Assembly: GCF_900141995.1 (NCBI RefSeq)
Contig: NZ_FQZA01000005.1
Coordinates: 186,001 to 250,000, forward strand
DNA: 64,000 bases
Direction of reading: 5' to 3'
Origin: Palleronia salina
GTDB taxonomy: Bacteria; Pseudomonadota; Alphaproteobacteria; Rhodobacterales; Rhodobacteraceae
The notes below the pieces were generated by a model. That model was not told the DNA's origin. It saw only the letters and a program-made list of their open reading frames with translations, and searched no databases. This document shows, in pieces, positions 48,406 through 57,152 of this stretch. The translations under genes and the position numbers were made by a program. Every line of letters starts with the position of its first letter. The stretch's first letter is position 1.

Positions 48406-49733
48406 TGCTGGACCTCACGTATTACGGGGATGACTTCACCGGCTCGACCGACGTGATGGAGGCGCTGGCCGGTAACGGCGTTCCGACTGTCCTGTTCACC
48501 CGCATTCCGACCGCCGAGCAGCTTGCGCGGTTTCCCGATGTCCGGGCCGTCGGCCTTGCCGGGGAAAGCCGCAGCCGCGACCCCGACTGGATGGACGCCC
48601 ATCTGCCCGGCGCCTTCGAGTGGCTGAAAGGGCTGGGCGCGCGGCATTGCCACTACAAGACATGCTCGACCTTCGACAGCGCGCCGCGAAAAGGGTCGAT
48701 CGGCCGCGCGCTGGAAATCGGACGGGAGGTCTTCGGGCAGGAGGTCGTCAGTCTCGTGGTGGGCGCCCCGCAACTGCGCCGCTACACGATGTTCGGCACC
48801 CTGTTCGCCAGCTACCAGGACCAGGTCTACCGCATCGACCGTCACCCGGTGATGAGCCGCCATCCCGCCACGCCCATGGCCGAGGCGGACCTGCGGATGC
48901 ACCTTGCCGCGCAGACTTCGCTGCCCATCGGCTGCGTGGGGCCGGACACCACCCGCAAGACGACCGGCCTTGCCGCGCTGCGGGCGAACCGGCAGGCGGG
49001 CGAGCGGGTTTCGATCGTCGACGTCTACGATGCTGCGTCGCAAATCAACGCCGGGGCCCTGATCGAAGGCGCGCTGGAGGAAACCGGCCCGTTCATCGTG
49101 GGGTCGTCCGGCGTGGAATACGCGCTGCTGGGCCACTGGTCCGCGACGGGCACGGTCGGTGGCGCCGCCGACATCCCGCCGCTTGCCCCCGAAAAGGTGA
49201 TCGCGATCGTCTCCGGCAGCTGCTCCCCCACGACCGAGCGCCAGATCCGGGCGGCCTGCCGCGCGGGTTTCGCCGGGATCGAGGTCGACTTCGCGGCGCT
49301 GGCGTCGGGGCACGGCGTGGAGGCCACGCTGTCAGACGCGCTCGACCGTGCCTGCACCGCCATCGGCAGGGGGCAGAGCCCGATCCTCTACACCGCGCTC
49401 GGGGCGGTCTCGGAGGATGCGTCGCAGCGCGCGACGGACCGGGTCGGCCTGGCGCTTGGCGGATTGCTCCGCCAGCTCACCGACAGGTTCTCGCTGGGCC
49501 GGGTCGGCGTCGCGGGCGGTGACACGTCGAGCCATGCGCTGTCGGCGCTCGACATCTTCGCGCTCACCCTGCGGTATCCCCTGCCGGACAGCCCCGGCTC
49601 ACCCATCTGCCAGGCCCATCGCGACAGCGGCGGGTCGTTCGAGATCGCCCTGAAGGGCGGGCAGGTGGGCGGTGACGACTATTTCATCCGGTTGCGCGAG
49701 GGAGAGCCGACAGCGGACCGTCGTCTGAGCTGA
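48405..49733 (+). CDS. oiaK: Four-carbon acid-sugar kinase family (DUF1537), OiaK-like
   Basis: The 442-residue kinase has the N-terminal GDDFTGSTDVMEAL motif and the C-terminal nucleotide-binding GGDTSSHALSAL of the OtnK/DtnK/OiaK family, which uses ATP to phosphorylate oxo-acid sugars. Beside ApnO-like and RuBisCO-like genes it most likely makes 3-oxo-isoapionate 4-phosphate. Its ATG lies on the last base of the preceding stop (TGATG). Substrate is inferred from context. Confidence 0.82.
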   Translation: MLDLTYYGDDFTGSTDVMEALAGNGVPTVLFTRIPTAEQLARFPDVRAVGLAGESRSRDPDWMDAHLPGAFEWLKGLGARHCHYKTCSTFDSAPRKGSIGRALEIGREVFGQEVVSLVVGAPQLRRYTMFGTLFASYQDQVYRIDRHPVMSRHPATPMAEADLRMHLAAQTSLPIGCVGPDTTRKTTGLAALRANRQAGERVSIVDVYDAASQINAGALIEGALEETGPFIVGSSGVEYALLGHWSATGTVGGAADIPPLAPEKVIAIVSGSCSPTTERQIRAACRAGFAGIEVDFAALASGHGVEATLSDALDRACTAIGRGQSPILYTALGAVSEDASQRATDRVGLALGGLLRQLTDRFSLGRVGVAGGDTSSHALSALDIFALTLRYPLPDSPGSPICQAHRDSGGSFEIALKGGQVGGDDYFIRLREGEPTADRRLS

Positions 49734-49746
49734 CCACTCTCGTGCG

Positions 49747-49777
49747 CCCGGCCGAGCGCGGGCGCTTGCCCGCCGGG
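49747..49777 (+). terminator. Possible terminator after the kinase gene
   Basis: Nested inverted repeats, CCCGGC (49747-49752) with GCCGGG (49772-49777) and GCGGGC (49758-49763) with GCCCGC (49768-49773), can form alternative GC hairpins 14 bases after the kinase stop. There is no T tract. Confidence 0.35.
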
Positions 49778-49957
49778 TCCAATGGGTGTCCTGCATGGGA
49801 CTACGCCGCCATCCGACAACCTGACACGCGAACCGCCGGATCGTGTTTCCGGAAGTCTGGGTGAGCCCGGGTCTTTCAGCTTGGCTATTCCCGACTAAAT
49901 CGGTAGTGATCGCGCGGTCGGTTGCCGGCTGCCCATGTTTGAAACCGAGGATCCCCG

Positions 49958-50215
49958 ATGGGAAAGAAAGGCAAGAAGCTACCGTCGCCCTGCATCGACG
50001 TGTGCAAGTTCCGCCGCGAGGGGCATTGCATCGGATGCTCGATGACGAAGGCGCAGAAGAAGATATTCAAGGCGCTGAAGAAGCCGGAACACCAGCGCGC
50101 CTTCATCGAGATGCTGGCGCATCAGCAGTCCGATCTGGGCAAATATTCCCACTGGACCGAGGCCTATCTGAAAAAATGCGCCAAGAAGGGCGTGACGCCA
50201 CCCATCGCGGTGTGA
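49958..50215 (+). CDS. DUF1289 family protein
   Basis: The 85-residue basic protein carries the DUF1289 cysteine pattern (C12, C16, C24, C27 in SPCIDVCKFRREGHCIGC), which suggests metal or Fe-S binding. The rest is Lys-rich and helical. It is a single gene with its own 220-base upstream region. Function is unknown. Confidence 0.88.
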   Translation: MGKKGKKLPSPCIDVCKFRREGHCIGCSMTKAQKKIFKALKKPEHQRAFIEMLAHQQSDLGKYSHWTEAYLKKCAKKGVTPPIAV

Positions 50216-50254
50216 CCACCGGGACCGACCCCGGTGGCCGTTTCGATCAGCCGA

Positions 50255-50725
50255 TCACTTGAGGTGGGCGCGCAGCATCCAGGCGAATTTCTCGTGGATG
50301 CGGCCGCGTTCGATGGCCAGGTCCTCGGTCAGCGTGTCGCCGTGCCGCGCGGCCAGCTCGCCGGCGCCGCCCAGCGTGACCGCCAGGGTCTCCTGCGCTT
50401 CCATGAGCAGGCGCACCATTTCCTTGTCGGACTGGTGGCCGTCCTGCTCCTGCACCTTCGACCGCTCGAGCATGACGCCCAGCTGGCCCAGGGCGTGACC
50501 GTCCAGCGCCTTGACGCGCTCGGCCAGGTCGTCCTGTCCGACGAAGTGATCCTCGTAGATCTGCTGGAACAGGTCGTGCAGCGGGCCGAAGGCCATGCCG
50601 GTGACGTTCCAGTGGAAATTCTGCGCCAGCATGGTCGTGACGGCGGTTTCCGAAACGCACTGGTTCAGCGCCTCGCAGATTTCCGTCTGCGCCTCGGGGG
50701 TCAGGTCGACAGCGGGTTGGGTCAT
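50255..50725 (-). CDS. Dps-family ferritin-like protein
   Basis: The 156-residue four-helix protein has the Dps ferroxidase pattern. H38 (NFHWNVTG) and H50 are spaced as in Dps, followed by D65 and E69 in QDDLAERVKALDG. By the same spacing, the position of the third acidic ligand reads Q54. Dps proteins oxidise and store iron and protect DNA in starvation. There is no long Lys-rich N-terminal tail. Confidence 0.87.
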   Translation of the reverse strand: MTQPAVDLTPEAQTEICEALNQCVSETAVTTMLAQNFHWNVTGMAFGPLHDLFQQIYEDHFVGQDDLAERVKALDGHALGQLGVMLERSKVQEQDGHQSDKEMVRLLMEAQETLAVTLGGAGELAARHGDTLTEDLAIERGRIHEKFAWMLRAHLK

Positions 50726-50748
50726 TACGTGTCCTTTCGCGGTTGAAA

Positions 50749-51198
50749 TCAGGCGACGTCGTTGTGTTGCGGCTGCGACGTCAGATCGTCCCGGCCGCCG
50801 GCCACGCGACCGGCCAGGAAGGCCACCGACCGACGGGCATGGTGCGGCACGCGGCTGTGGATCAGGAAGGTGGCGCTGTGCGCGTCCTGGCGGCGCAACG
50901 CGGTCAGCAGGCTCAGCAACCAGCGTTCATCGAATGACAGGTTGGCCGTGCCGGGGCGGTAGAACCGTGGCGTTCGCCCCAGCGCTTGGCCCAGGGTGCG
51001 CAGGAGGGCGTCCAGCGACGTGCCGGCTGCCGCCTCGCGGTCGGGGCCCAGCATCGCGCAGGCGCGGAACAGGTCCAGCCGGGCGCTGGCCCGGCACTCG
51101 AGCGCGGCGATCCGGATGGTGGCCAGCAGGGGGCGGTCCAGATCGGACCGTGTGGCCACCGTCCCTGGATCCTGAATTCGTGGTTCGACAAGCGCCAT
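50749..51198 (-). CDS. Hypothetical protein
   Basis: The 149-residue ORF is Arg/Ala/Leu-rich and mostly helical (TRSDLDRPLLATIRIAALECRASARLDLFRACAMLG, SFDERWLLSLLTALRRQDAHSA), with no membrane segment or signal peptide. It ends 23 bases before the Dps gene in the same direction, which suggests cotranscription. I do not recognise the family. Helical content and codon use favour a real gene. Confidence 0.65.
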   Translation of the reverse strand: MALVEPRIQDPGTVATRSDLDRPLLATIRIAALECRASARLDLFRACAMLGPDREAAAGTSLDALLRTLGQALGRTPRFYRPGTANLSFDERWLLSLLTALRRQDAHSATFLIHSRVPHHARRSVAFLAGRVAGGRDDLTSQPQHNDVA

Positions 51199-51420
51199 GG
51201 CTGTGACGTCTCCGGCCGGGACGGCGCCGGAATCGCGACGCCCAACGTTACCTGATCATAATACTCTGAAATATTCCGAAGGGAAGCCCTTGGATGCAGG
51301 ACATCTGGCGAAGGGCTCGGATCACCCGTGCGGGAGTGTCCGAGGCCCTCCGCGAAAGGCCTCGCACAGGTGTCGTCTGGCCGAGGCCAACGGTGTCGCG
51401 GGGCGTCGCGATGGCGTGTG

Positions 51421-52296
51421 TCAGTCGGACGCTTCGCGGACCACGATGAAAAGCCCGCTGGCAACGATCACCAATGCGCCGAGCACGGTGGCCGGCGTCA
51501 GCAGATCGCCCCAGATCAGCCAGCCGAACGCCGTGGCCCAGATCAAGGACGTGTAGTCGAACGGCGCGACGATGGCGGCTGGTGCCATTCGGAATGCCTG
51601 GCCGATCAGGGCGATGCCAAGGCTGCCGCTGATGGCGATGCCGAGGAACAACCAAAGGTCGTCCGGACGGACCGGGGTCCACAGCCAGAAGGCCGCGGGG
51701 GCGGCATAGATCATCGGGAAAAGGACCACATAGAGCATCATGGTCAGTAAGCTTTCGTCCGGGTCGAGCCAGCGCGCGCTCAGCATGAACAGCGCGTAGA
51801 AAACCGCCACGCTGATCGGCAGGAGTGAGGCGAGCTGAAACGTCGAGCCGCCGGGCTGGACGATGATCAGAACGCCGACGAATCCCACGAGGACCGCGCA
51901 CCATCGACGCCAGCCCACCCGCTCGCCCAACAGCGGGACCGAAAGCGCAGTGATGAAGATCGGGGCCGCGAAGACCAGTGCCGTCGCCTCGGCCAAGGGC
52001 AGGAAGCTGAGGCTCGTGAAATAGAGAGATGCGGCCGCGACCATGATCGCCCCGCGGCCCGCGTGCAGGCCCAAGGTCTGCGTGCGCAGCGCCGCCGCCC
52101 CGTGTGCCGCCAGCACAACGCCAACGATGATCGGAAGCGCGATCAAGTTCCGAAGGAACACGATGTGGATCGGGTGGTAGCGATCGGTCAGCACCTTCGC
52201 GATGGCGTCATTCAGCACGAGAAACATCACGCCGACGCAGATCGTGAAGATCCCGCCGACGATATTTTCCTGCCGTATCCGTGTTCTGGGGTTCAT
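51421..52296 (-). CDS. EamA/DMT-family transporter
   Basis: The 291-residue protein has about ten hydrophobic helices in two EamA repeats (FLVLNDAIAKVL...; LPLAEATALVFAAPIFITALSVPLLGERVGW; APFDYTSLIWATAFGWLIWGD). The start is placed at ATG 52296; upstream residues in frame are not protein-like. Members export or import small metabolites such as amino acids. The substrate is not predictable. Confidence 0.87.
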   Translation of the reverse strand: MNPRTRIRQENIVGGIFTICVGVMFLVLNDAIAKVLTDRYHPIHIVFLRNLIALPIIVGVVLAAHGAAALRTQTLGLHAGRGAIMVAAASLYFTSLSFLPLAEATALVFAAPIFITALSVPLLGERVGWRRWCAVLVGFVGVLIIVQPGGSTFQLASLLPISVAVFYALFMLSARWLDPDESLLTMMLYVVLFPMIYAAPAAFWLWTPVRPDDLWLFLGIAISGSLGIALIGQAFRMAPAAIVAPFDYTSLIWATAFGWLIWGDLLTPATVLGALVIVASGLFIVVREASD

Positions 52297-52472
52297 TCGG
52301 TTCTTCGCTCTGTTGTTCTGGCGGGTATCACAGCGCCGGCACAGATGCGAAGACCGGACAGCGAGATGTCGGGCGGGGCCGCGCCCGGGAGCGAGTCTGA
52401 TCTGTGCTTTCCGGCTGGGCGCCATAGGTGGAGCCGTAGCAGCCGGACCCAGCAAGATCGGAGACCAGAGCG

Positions 52473-53687
52473 ATGGCCGGACCTTTGAGCGGAATTCGCA
52501 TCGTCGACCTGACCACGATGATCTCGGGGCCGCTGGCGACCATGACGCTGGCCGACCAGGGCGCCGAGGTCCTGAAGATCGAGCACCCGGAGGGCGGCGA
52601 CCACAGCCGCCAGGTGACCGGGCGGCGCGGCGGGATGTCGGCGTCCTTTCTCAACAACAATCGCGGCAAGAAATCCGTCACGCTGAACCTGAAGGACCCG
52701 CGCGGGGTCGAGGCGGCGCTGGCGCTCTGCGCGACCGCCGACGTGGTGGTGCAGAATTTCCGCCCCGGCGTCATCGACCGGATCGGTCTCGGCGAGGCGG
52801 CGGTGCGGAAGGTGAAGCCCGACGTGGTCTATACCTCGATCGCGGGCTTCGGCTTCGAAGGTGACTGGGCGCGGCGGCCCGTCTACGACCCGCTGATCCA
52901 GGCGCTGTCGGGACTGGCCAGCGTGCAGGGCGGCGCGGACAGCGCCCGGCCAAGACTGGTCCGGACGATCCTGCCCGACAAGCTGACCGCGATCCAGACG
53001 GCGCAGGCGATCACGGCCGCGCTGTTGGCGCGCGCGCGGACGGGCGAGGGAAGCCACGTTCAGATCTCGATGCTCGACACCGTCCTGGCGTTCCTGTGGA
53101 GCTCGGACATGGCGGGCTACACCTTCGTCGGGGACGAGCTCGAGCCCCAGCGCGACGACGACGCGCAGACCTTCGTCGAACTGATCTACGAGACGGCGGA
53201 TGGCTGGATGGCGGTGTCGGCGCATACCGACAGCACCTGGAAGGGCCTGGCCGCGGCGGTGGGCCGTCCCGACTGGCTGGAGGATCCACGTTTCGCCACC
53301 GTCGCCGCGCGGGAAGAGAACAAGCCCGCCCGGCTGGAGCTTACGCAGGAGGCGCTGCGCGAGGACACGACCGAGGGCTGGATGCGCCGCCTGACCGAGC
53401 ACGACGTGCCCTGCGCCCCGGTCCTGACCCGCGCCGAGGTCTATTGCCACCCGCAGGTGCAGGCCAACGGCGCGGTGATCGAACGGGATCATCCGCAGGC
53501 CGGCCGGATCCGCCAGGCCCGCCCGCCCGCGCGGTTCTCGGGGCGGGCGCCCGACGCCGCCGCGCCCGCGCGCCGCCTGGGCGAGGACACCCGGGATGTC
53601 CTGATGGCGGCGGGCTACGACGCGGCAACGGTCGACGAAATGATCGCCGCCGGCGTCGCGACCGGCCCGCAGGAGGGGACCCCATGA
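52473..53687 (+). CDS. CaiB/BaiF family (class III) CoA-transferase
   Basis: The 404-residue protein shows the family hallmarks: GIRIVDLTTMISGPLATMTLADQGAEVLKIEHPEGGDHSR, NNNRGKKSVTLNLKDPRG, and YDPLIQALSGLASVQGG with the expected catalytic Asp in this region. It moves CoA between carboxylic acids, usually to start catabolism of an organic acid. The acid is unknown. It overlaps a GST gene (ATGA), suggesting a joint role. Confidence 0.9.
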   Translation: MAGPLSGIRIVDLTTMISGPLATMTLADQGAEVLKIEHPEGGDHSRQVTGRRGGMSASFLNNNRGKKSVTLNLKDPRGVEAALALCATADVVVQNFRPGVIDRIGLGEAAVRKVKPDVVYTSIAGFGFEGDWARRPVYDPLIQALSGLASVQGGADSARPRLVRTILPDKLTAIQTAQAITAALLARARTGEGSHVQISMLDTVLAFLWSSDMAGYTFVGDELEPQRDDDAQTFVELIYETADGWMAVSAHTDSTWKGLAAAVGRPDWLEDPRFATVAAREENKPARLELTQEALREDTTEGWMRRLTEHDVPCAPVLTRAEVYCHPQVQANGAVIERDHPQAGRIRQARPPARFSGRAPDAAAPARRLGEDTRDVLMAAGYDAATVDEMIAAGVATGPQEGTP

Positions 53688-54415
53688 TCGACCTCTATTA
53701 CGCGCCCACGCCGAACGGCTGGAAGGCGGCCATCATGCTGGAAGAGACCGGGCTGGACTATCGCCCGATCCTGCTGAAGCTGTCCGAGGGCGACCAGTTC
53801 GCGCCGGACTTCCTGGCGATAAGCCCGAACGCCAAGATCCCGGCCATCATCGATCACGATCCGGGGGCAGGGTGGGGCGCGGACCCGGTCAGCGTCTTCG
53901 AGTCCGGCGCCATCCTGCTGTATCTTGCCGACAAGTCCGGACAGTTCGCGCCGCCGCCCGAGGATCGCCGCGGCCGCAAGGCGTTGAACGAGTGGTTGTT
54001 CTGGCAAGTGGGCAACCAGGGCCCCATGGGCGGGCAGCTCAGCCATTTCCGCAACTACGCGCCCGAGGACGAGCGCGACTACGGGTTCCAGCGCTATCGC
54101 GGCGAATACGACCGGAACCTGCGCGTGCTGGAAAACCGGCTGGAGGGCCGCGATTACCTGCTGGGCGACTATTCCATCGCGGACATGCTGGCCTTTCCCT
54201 GGGCCTTCATCGCGAAACCGCTGGGGGCGTCGCTGGACGATTTCCCGCGCGTCGCCGACTGGCGTGCCCGGATCAAGGCGCGGCCCGCCGTTCGGCGCGC
54301 CATCGACCTGCACAAGTCCGAGCAGAACCGCGGGCAACACCGCGTGGACAACAACACCGTCCTGTTCAACCAGTCCGGCGCCTCGCTAGGACGCGGTTCT
54401 GCGGACGATAGCTGA
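53684..54415 (+). CDS. Glutathione S-transferase (YfcG/Ure2p-like)
   Basis: The 243-residue protein has an N-terminal thioredoxin-fold half (IDLYYAPTPNGWKAAIMLEETGLDY, NAKIPAI, FESGAILLYLADK) and a helical C-terminal half (WLFWQVGNQGPMGGQLSHF, YLLGDYSIADM). This matches YfcG-like GSTs, often disulfide reductases or GSH-dependent lyases. It is translationally coupled to the CoA-transferase. Confidence 0.9.
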   Translation: MIDLYYAPTPNGWKAAIMLEETGLDYRPILLKLSEGDQFAPDFLAISPNAKIPAIIDHDPGAGWGADPVSVFESGAILLYLADKSGQFAPPPEDRRGRKALNEWLFWQVGNQGPMGGQLSHFRNYAPEDERDYGFQRYRGEYDRNLRVLENRLEGRDYLLGDYSIADMLAFPWAFIAKPLGASLDDFPRVADWRARIKARPAVRRAIDLHKSEQNRGQHRVDNNTVLFNQSGASLGRGSADDS

Positions 54416-54528
54416 ACCACGCCCGGTGGCCGTGTCGGCTGCGCGGCACGGGCGCGTCGCCTATCCGGCTCGCGCTATTCGGGGTAGTCTCGGGGGAACG
54501 ATCCAAATGCAGAAGGACTCAGCCTGAC

Positions 54529-55218
54529 ATGGCGAACGCGTCTCGAACTGTCCACAGCACGGCCATCGCTGCAACGCTGGAAGAGGAGATCGTGACCGGA
54601 CGCTTGAACGCCGGGTCGCGGTTGGACGAAGCCTCCCTCACCAAGCGGTTCGGCGTGTCCCGCACCCCGGTGAGAGAGGCGCTGCACACCCTGGTTTCGC
54701 GGTCGCTGGCGGAGCGTATCCCGTTTCGCGGGGTCATTGTCGTCGACACGACGCCCGAAAGGGTCGAGCAGATGTTCGAGGCGATGGGAGAAATGGAGGC
54801 CCTCTGCGGTCGCCTGGCCAGCGAGAGGATGAAGATGCGCGAGCGCACGCAGCTGGAGGAATACGTCTCCCGGCTGGGAGCGATTTCCGCGCAAGGGGAC
54901 GCGGAAGGATACGAGATCGCCAACGCGCAATTCCACGAGCTGATCTACGCGGGTGCGCACAACAAGGACCTGGAGGAGGTCAGCACGGCGCTGCGGTTGA
55001 AGCTTGCCCCCTTCCGAAAGTCCCAGCTGCGGTCGACCGAGCGGATGCATCGCTCGAACGAAGAGCACGCGGTGATCGTCGCCGCGATCCTGGATCGCGA
55101 TCCCGAGGGGGCGGCGCGCGCGCTGCGGCGACACCTGGTCAGCGCGGCGCGCGAGGTGCTGCGCGGCCTGCGGGAAGGCACGGGCCAGACCGCGGAGAAG
55201 GGGCTAAAGGGCGACTAG
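54529..55218 (+). CDS. GntR-family (FCD) transcriptional regulator
   Basis: The 229-residue protein has a winged helix (SLTKRFGVSRTPVREALHTLVSRSLAERIPFRGVIV in part: FGVSRTPVREAL) and an FCD domain (EQMFEAMGEMEALCGRLA, FHELIYAGAHN). It lies after the CoA-transferase/GST pair and converges on the TRAP operon. It is the nearest candidate to bind the TTGTATACAA site upstream of that operon. Confidence 0.9.
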   Translation: MANASRTVHSTAIAATLEEEIVTGRLNAGSRLDEASLTKRFGVSRTPVREALHTLVSRSLAERIPFRGVIVVDTTPERVEQMFEAMGEMEALCGRLASERMKMRERTQLEEYVSRLGAISAQGDAEGYEIANAQFHELIYAGAHNKDLEEVSTALRLKLAPFRKSQLRSTERMHRSNEEHAVIVAAILDRDPEGAARALRRHLVSAAREVLRGLREGTGQTAEKGLKGD

Positions 55219-55290
55219 ACCCAGCGGCAGGCGCGGACGGGTGGTGGCGCGCCATCGCCGCCGCGCCGTCCCTTCAATGCCCTCGGTAGT

Positions 55291-56616
55291 CTACCACCCG
55301 ATCGCCTCGGGCAGCCAAAGGGCCAGCCCGGGAAAGAAGAAGACGAGGAACAGGCCGAACAACTGTATCGCGATGAACGGCAGAACCCCGCGATAGATCT
55401 GCGTCGTCTTGACCTCGGGCGGCGCGACCCCCTTCAGGAAGAACAGCGCCCAGCCGAAGGGCGGCGTGAGGAACGAGGTTTGCAGGTTCATCCCCACGAG
55501 GATCGCGATCCACGCCATGTCCGCCCCCGAGGCGAGGAAGACCGGCAGGAAAAGCGGAAGGGCGATGTAGGAGATCTCGATCCATTCCAGGAAGAACCCG
55601 AGCACGAAGAGAAGGATCATCAGGAACAGCAATTGTCCGTTGAGCCCGCCCGGAAGGCTGCCGAAGGCATCCTGCACCAGCCGTTCGCCACCCAGCCCGC
55701 GGAAGGCAAGGCCGAAGGGCTGCGCGAAGATCAGGATGAGGAAGACCATGGCCGATGTCACGAACGCCGATTGCACGGTTTCGCGCAGGATCGACCAGTT
55801 CAGCCGTCGCGCCAGTGCCGCGAGAAGAAGCGATCCGAAGGCGCCCATGGACGCGGCCTCGGTCGGCGCGGCGATGCCCCCGATGATCGAGCCGAGCACC
55901 AGCGCGATCAGCGCGATGGGCGGCAGAACGACCTTCACCAGCCGAAGCGCCAGGTCGCGGCCGGATACCTGCGCGCGCTCCTCGGCCGGGATGGCCGGGA
56001 CGCTTGCGGGCGATACGATGCCCAGGATCAGGATATAGGCGACGAACAGTCCGGCCAGCAGCAGGCCCGGAAACAGCGCGGCGGCAAACAGCGTGCCGAC
56101 GCTTTCCCCCATGATGTCGGCCAGCAGGATCAGCACGAGGCTGGGCGGAATGATCTGGCCCAGCGTGCCCGAGGCGCAGATGATCCCGGTCGCGACCCCG
56201 GTATCGTAGCCCCGCCGCAGTAGCGGCGACAGCGCGATCAGACCGACGGTGACGACGGTCGCGCCCACCACGCCCGAGGCCGCCCCCATGAGCACGCCGA
56301 CGAGGATGATGGCCAGCGCCATGCCGCCGCGCAGCCCGCCCATGGCAAGGCCTATGACCTCCAGCAGGTCCTCGGCTATTCGGCTCTTCTCCAGCATGAT
56401 CCCCATGAAAATGAAAAGGGGGAGCGCCAGCAGCGTGTAGTTCGTCACCACGCCGAAGATCCGCGATGGCATGAGCGTGAAAAGCATCCCGCCGAAACCG
56501 GCATAGCCGAAGGCCAGCCCGGTCACGCCCAGGCAAATGGCGACGGGGACGCCCGCCAGCAGCAGCACGAAGAAGGCACCGATCATGCACAGTGCAAGGA
56601 TTTCCGTGAAGGGCAT
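55291..56616 (-). CDS. dctM: TRAP transporter large membrane subunit (DctM)
   Basis: The 441-residue protein has about twelve helices and DctM motifs (LPLFIFMGIMLEKSRIAEDL, GAASGVVGATVVTVGLIALSPLLRRGYD, ICASGTLGQIIPPS, GAPTEAASMGAFGSL-like IAAPTEAASMGAFG). The ATG at 56616 follows the DctQ stop by five bases; the long upstream frame is a shadow. It carries out sodium- or proton-coupled solute uptake. Confidence 0.93.
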   Translation of the reverse strand: MPFTEILALCMIGAFFVLLLAGVPVAICLGVTGLAFGYAGFGGMLFTLMPSRIFGVVTNYTLLALPLFIFMGIMLEKSRIAEDLLEVIGLAMGGLRGGMALAIILVGVLMGAASGVVGATVVTVGLIALSPLLRRGYDTGVATGIICASGTLGQIIPPSLVLILLADIMGESVGTLFAAALFPGLLLAGLFVAYILILGIVSPASVPAIPAEERAQVSGRDLALRLVKVVLPPIALIALVLGSIIGGIAAPTEAASMGAFGSLLLAALARRLNWSILRETVQSAFVTSAMVFLILIFAQPFGLAFRGLGGERLVQDAFGSLPGGLNGQLLFLMILLFVLGFFLEWIEISYIALPLFLPVFLASGADMAWIAILVGMNLQTSFLTPPFGWALFFLKGVAPPEVKTTQIYRGVLPFIAIQLFGLFLVFFFPGLALWLPEAIGW

Positions 56617-56621
56617 GGGTT

Positions 56622-57152
56622 CTAGGACCTGATTTCCGGGGACAGCAGCCGCGCGGCGGCTTCGCATGTCATGGCGAGCGCCTGGACGGCGAGCAGGACG
56701 AAGGCCGCCGGGATGCAGGCCTTCAGGATGTATCGGTGGGTCAGGCCGCCGGGATCCGCCGAGCCTTCGCCGATCGAGTAGCTCTGTTCGACGAAACCGA
56801 TCGAGAGCCAAGCGATGATCAGCGACACGACGAGCAGCGCGATGCTGGAGAACAGGTCCACGGCGCCTTGGGCCCGCGCGCTCATGCGGCCGTAGTAGAT
56901 GTCGACACGGACTTCGCCGCCCTGGTTGAGGCAGTAGGACATGCCGAACAGGGCGGCGACGGCCAGAACGTGCCACTCCAGTTCCTGGAGGGCGACCGTC
57001 CCGAAGTTGAACAGGTATCGGCCCAGGACGTTGAACGCCACGAGCAGGACCAGGACCAGACCGCTCCACGCGGTGACCTGGCCGATGATGCGGACGATGC
57101 CCGACGCGATATCCGCGACCGAGGCCAGACGGGCCGATACCTTGTCGCTCAT
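56622..57152 (-). CDS. dctQ: TRAP transporter small membrane subunit (DctQ)
   Basis: The 176-residue protein has four hydrophobic helices and the DctQ pattern (FNVLGRYLFNFGTVALQELEWHVLAVAALFGMSYCLNQGGEVRVDIYYGRM, given here only in part). Its start overlaps the binding-protein stop by four bases. Confidence 0.92.
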   Translation of the reverse strand: MSDKVSARLASVADIASGIVRIIGQVTAWSGLVLVLLVAFNVLGRYLFNFGTVALQELEWHVLAVAALFGMSYCLNQGGEVRVDIYYGRMSARAQGAVDLFSSIALLVVSLIIAWLSIGFVEQSYSIGEGSADPGGLTHRYILKACIPAAFVLLAVQALAMTCEAAARLLSPEIRS

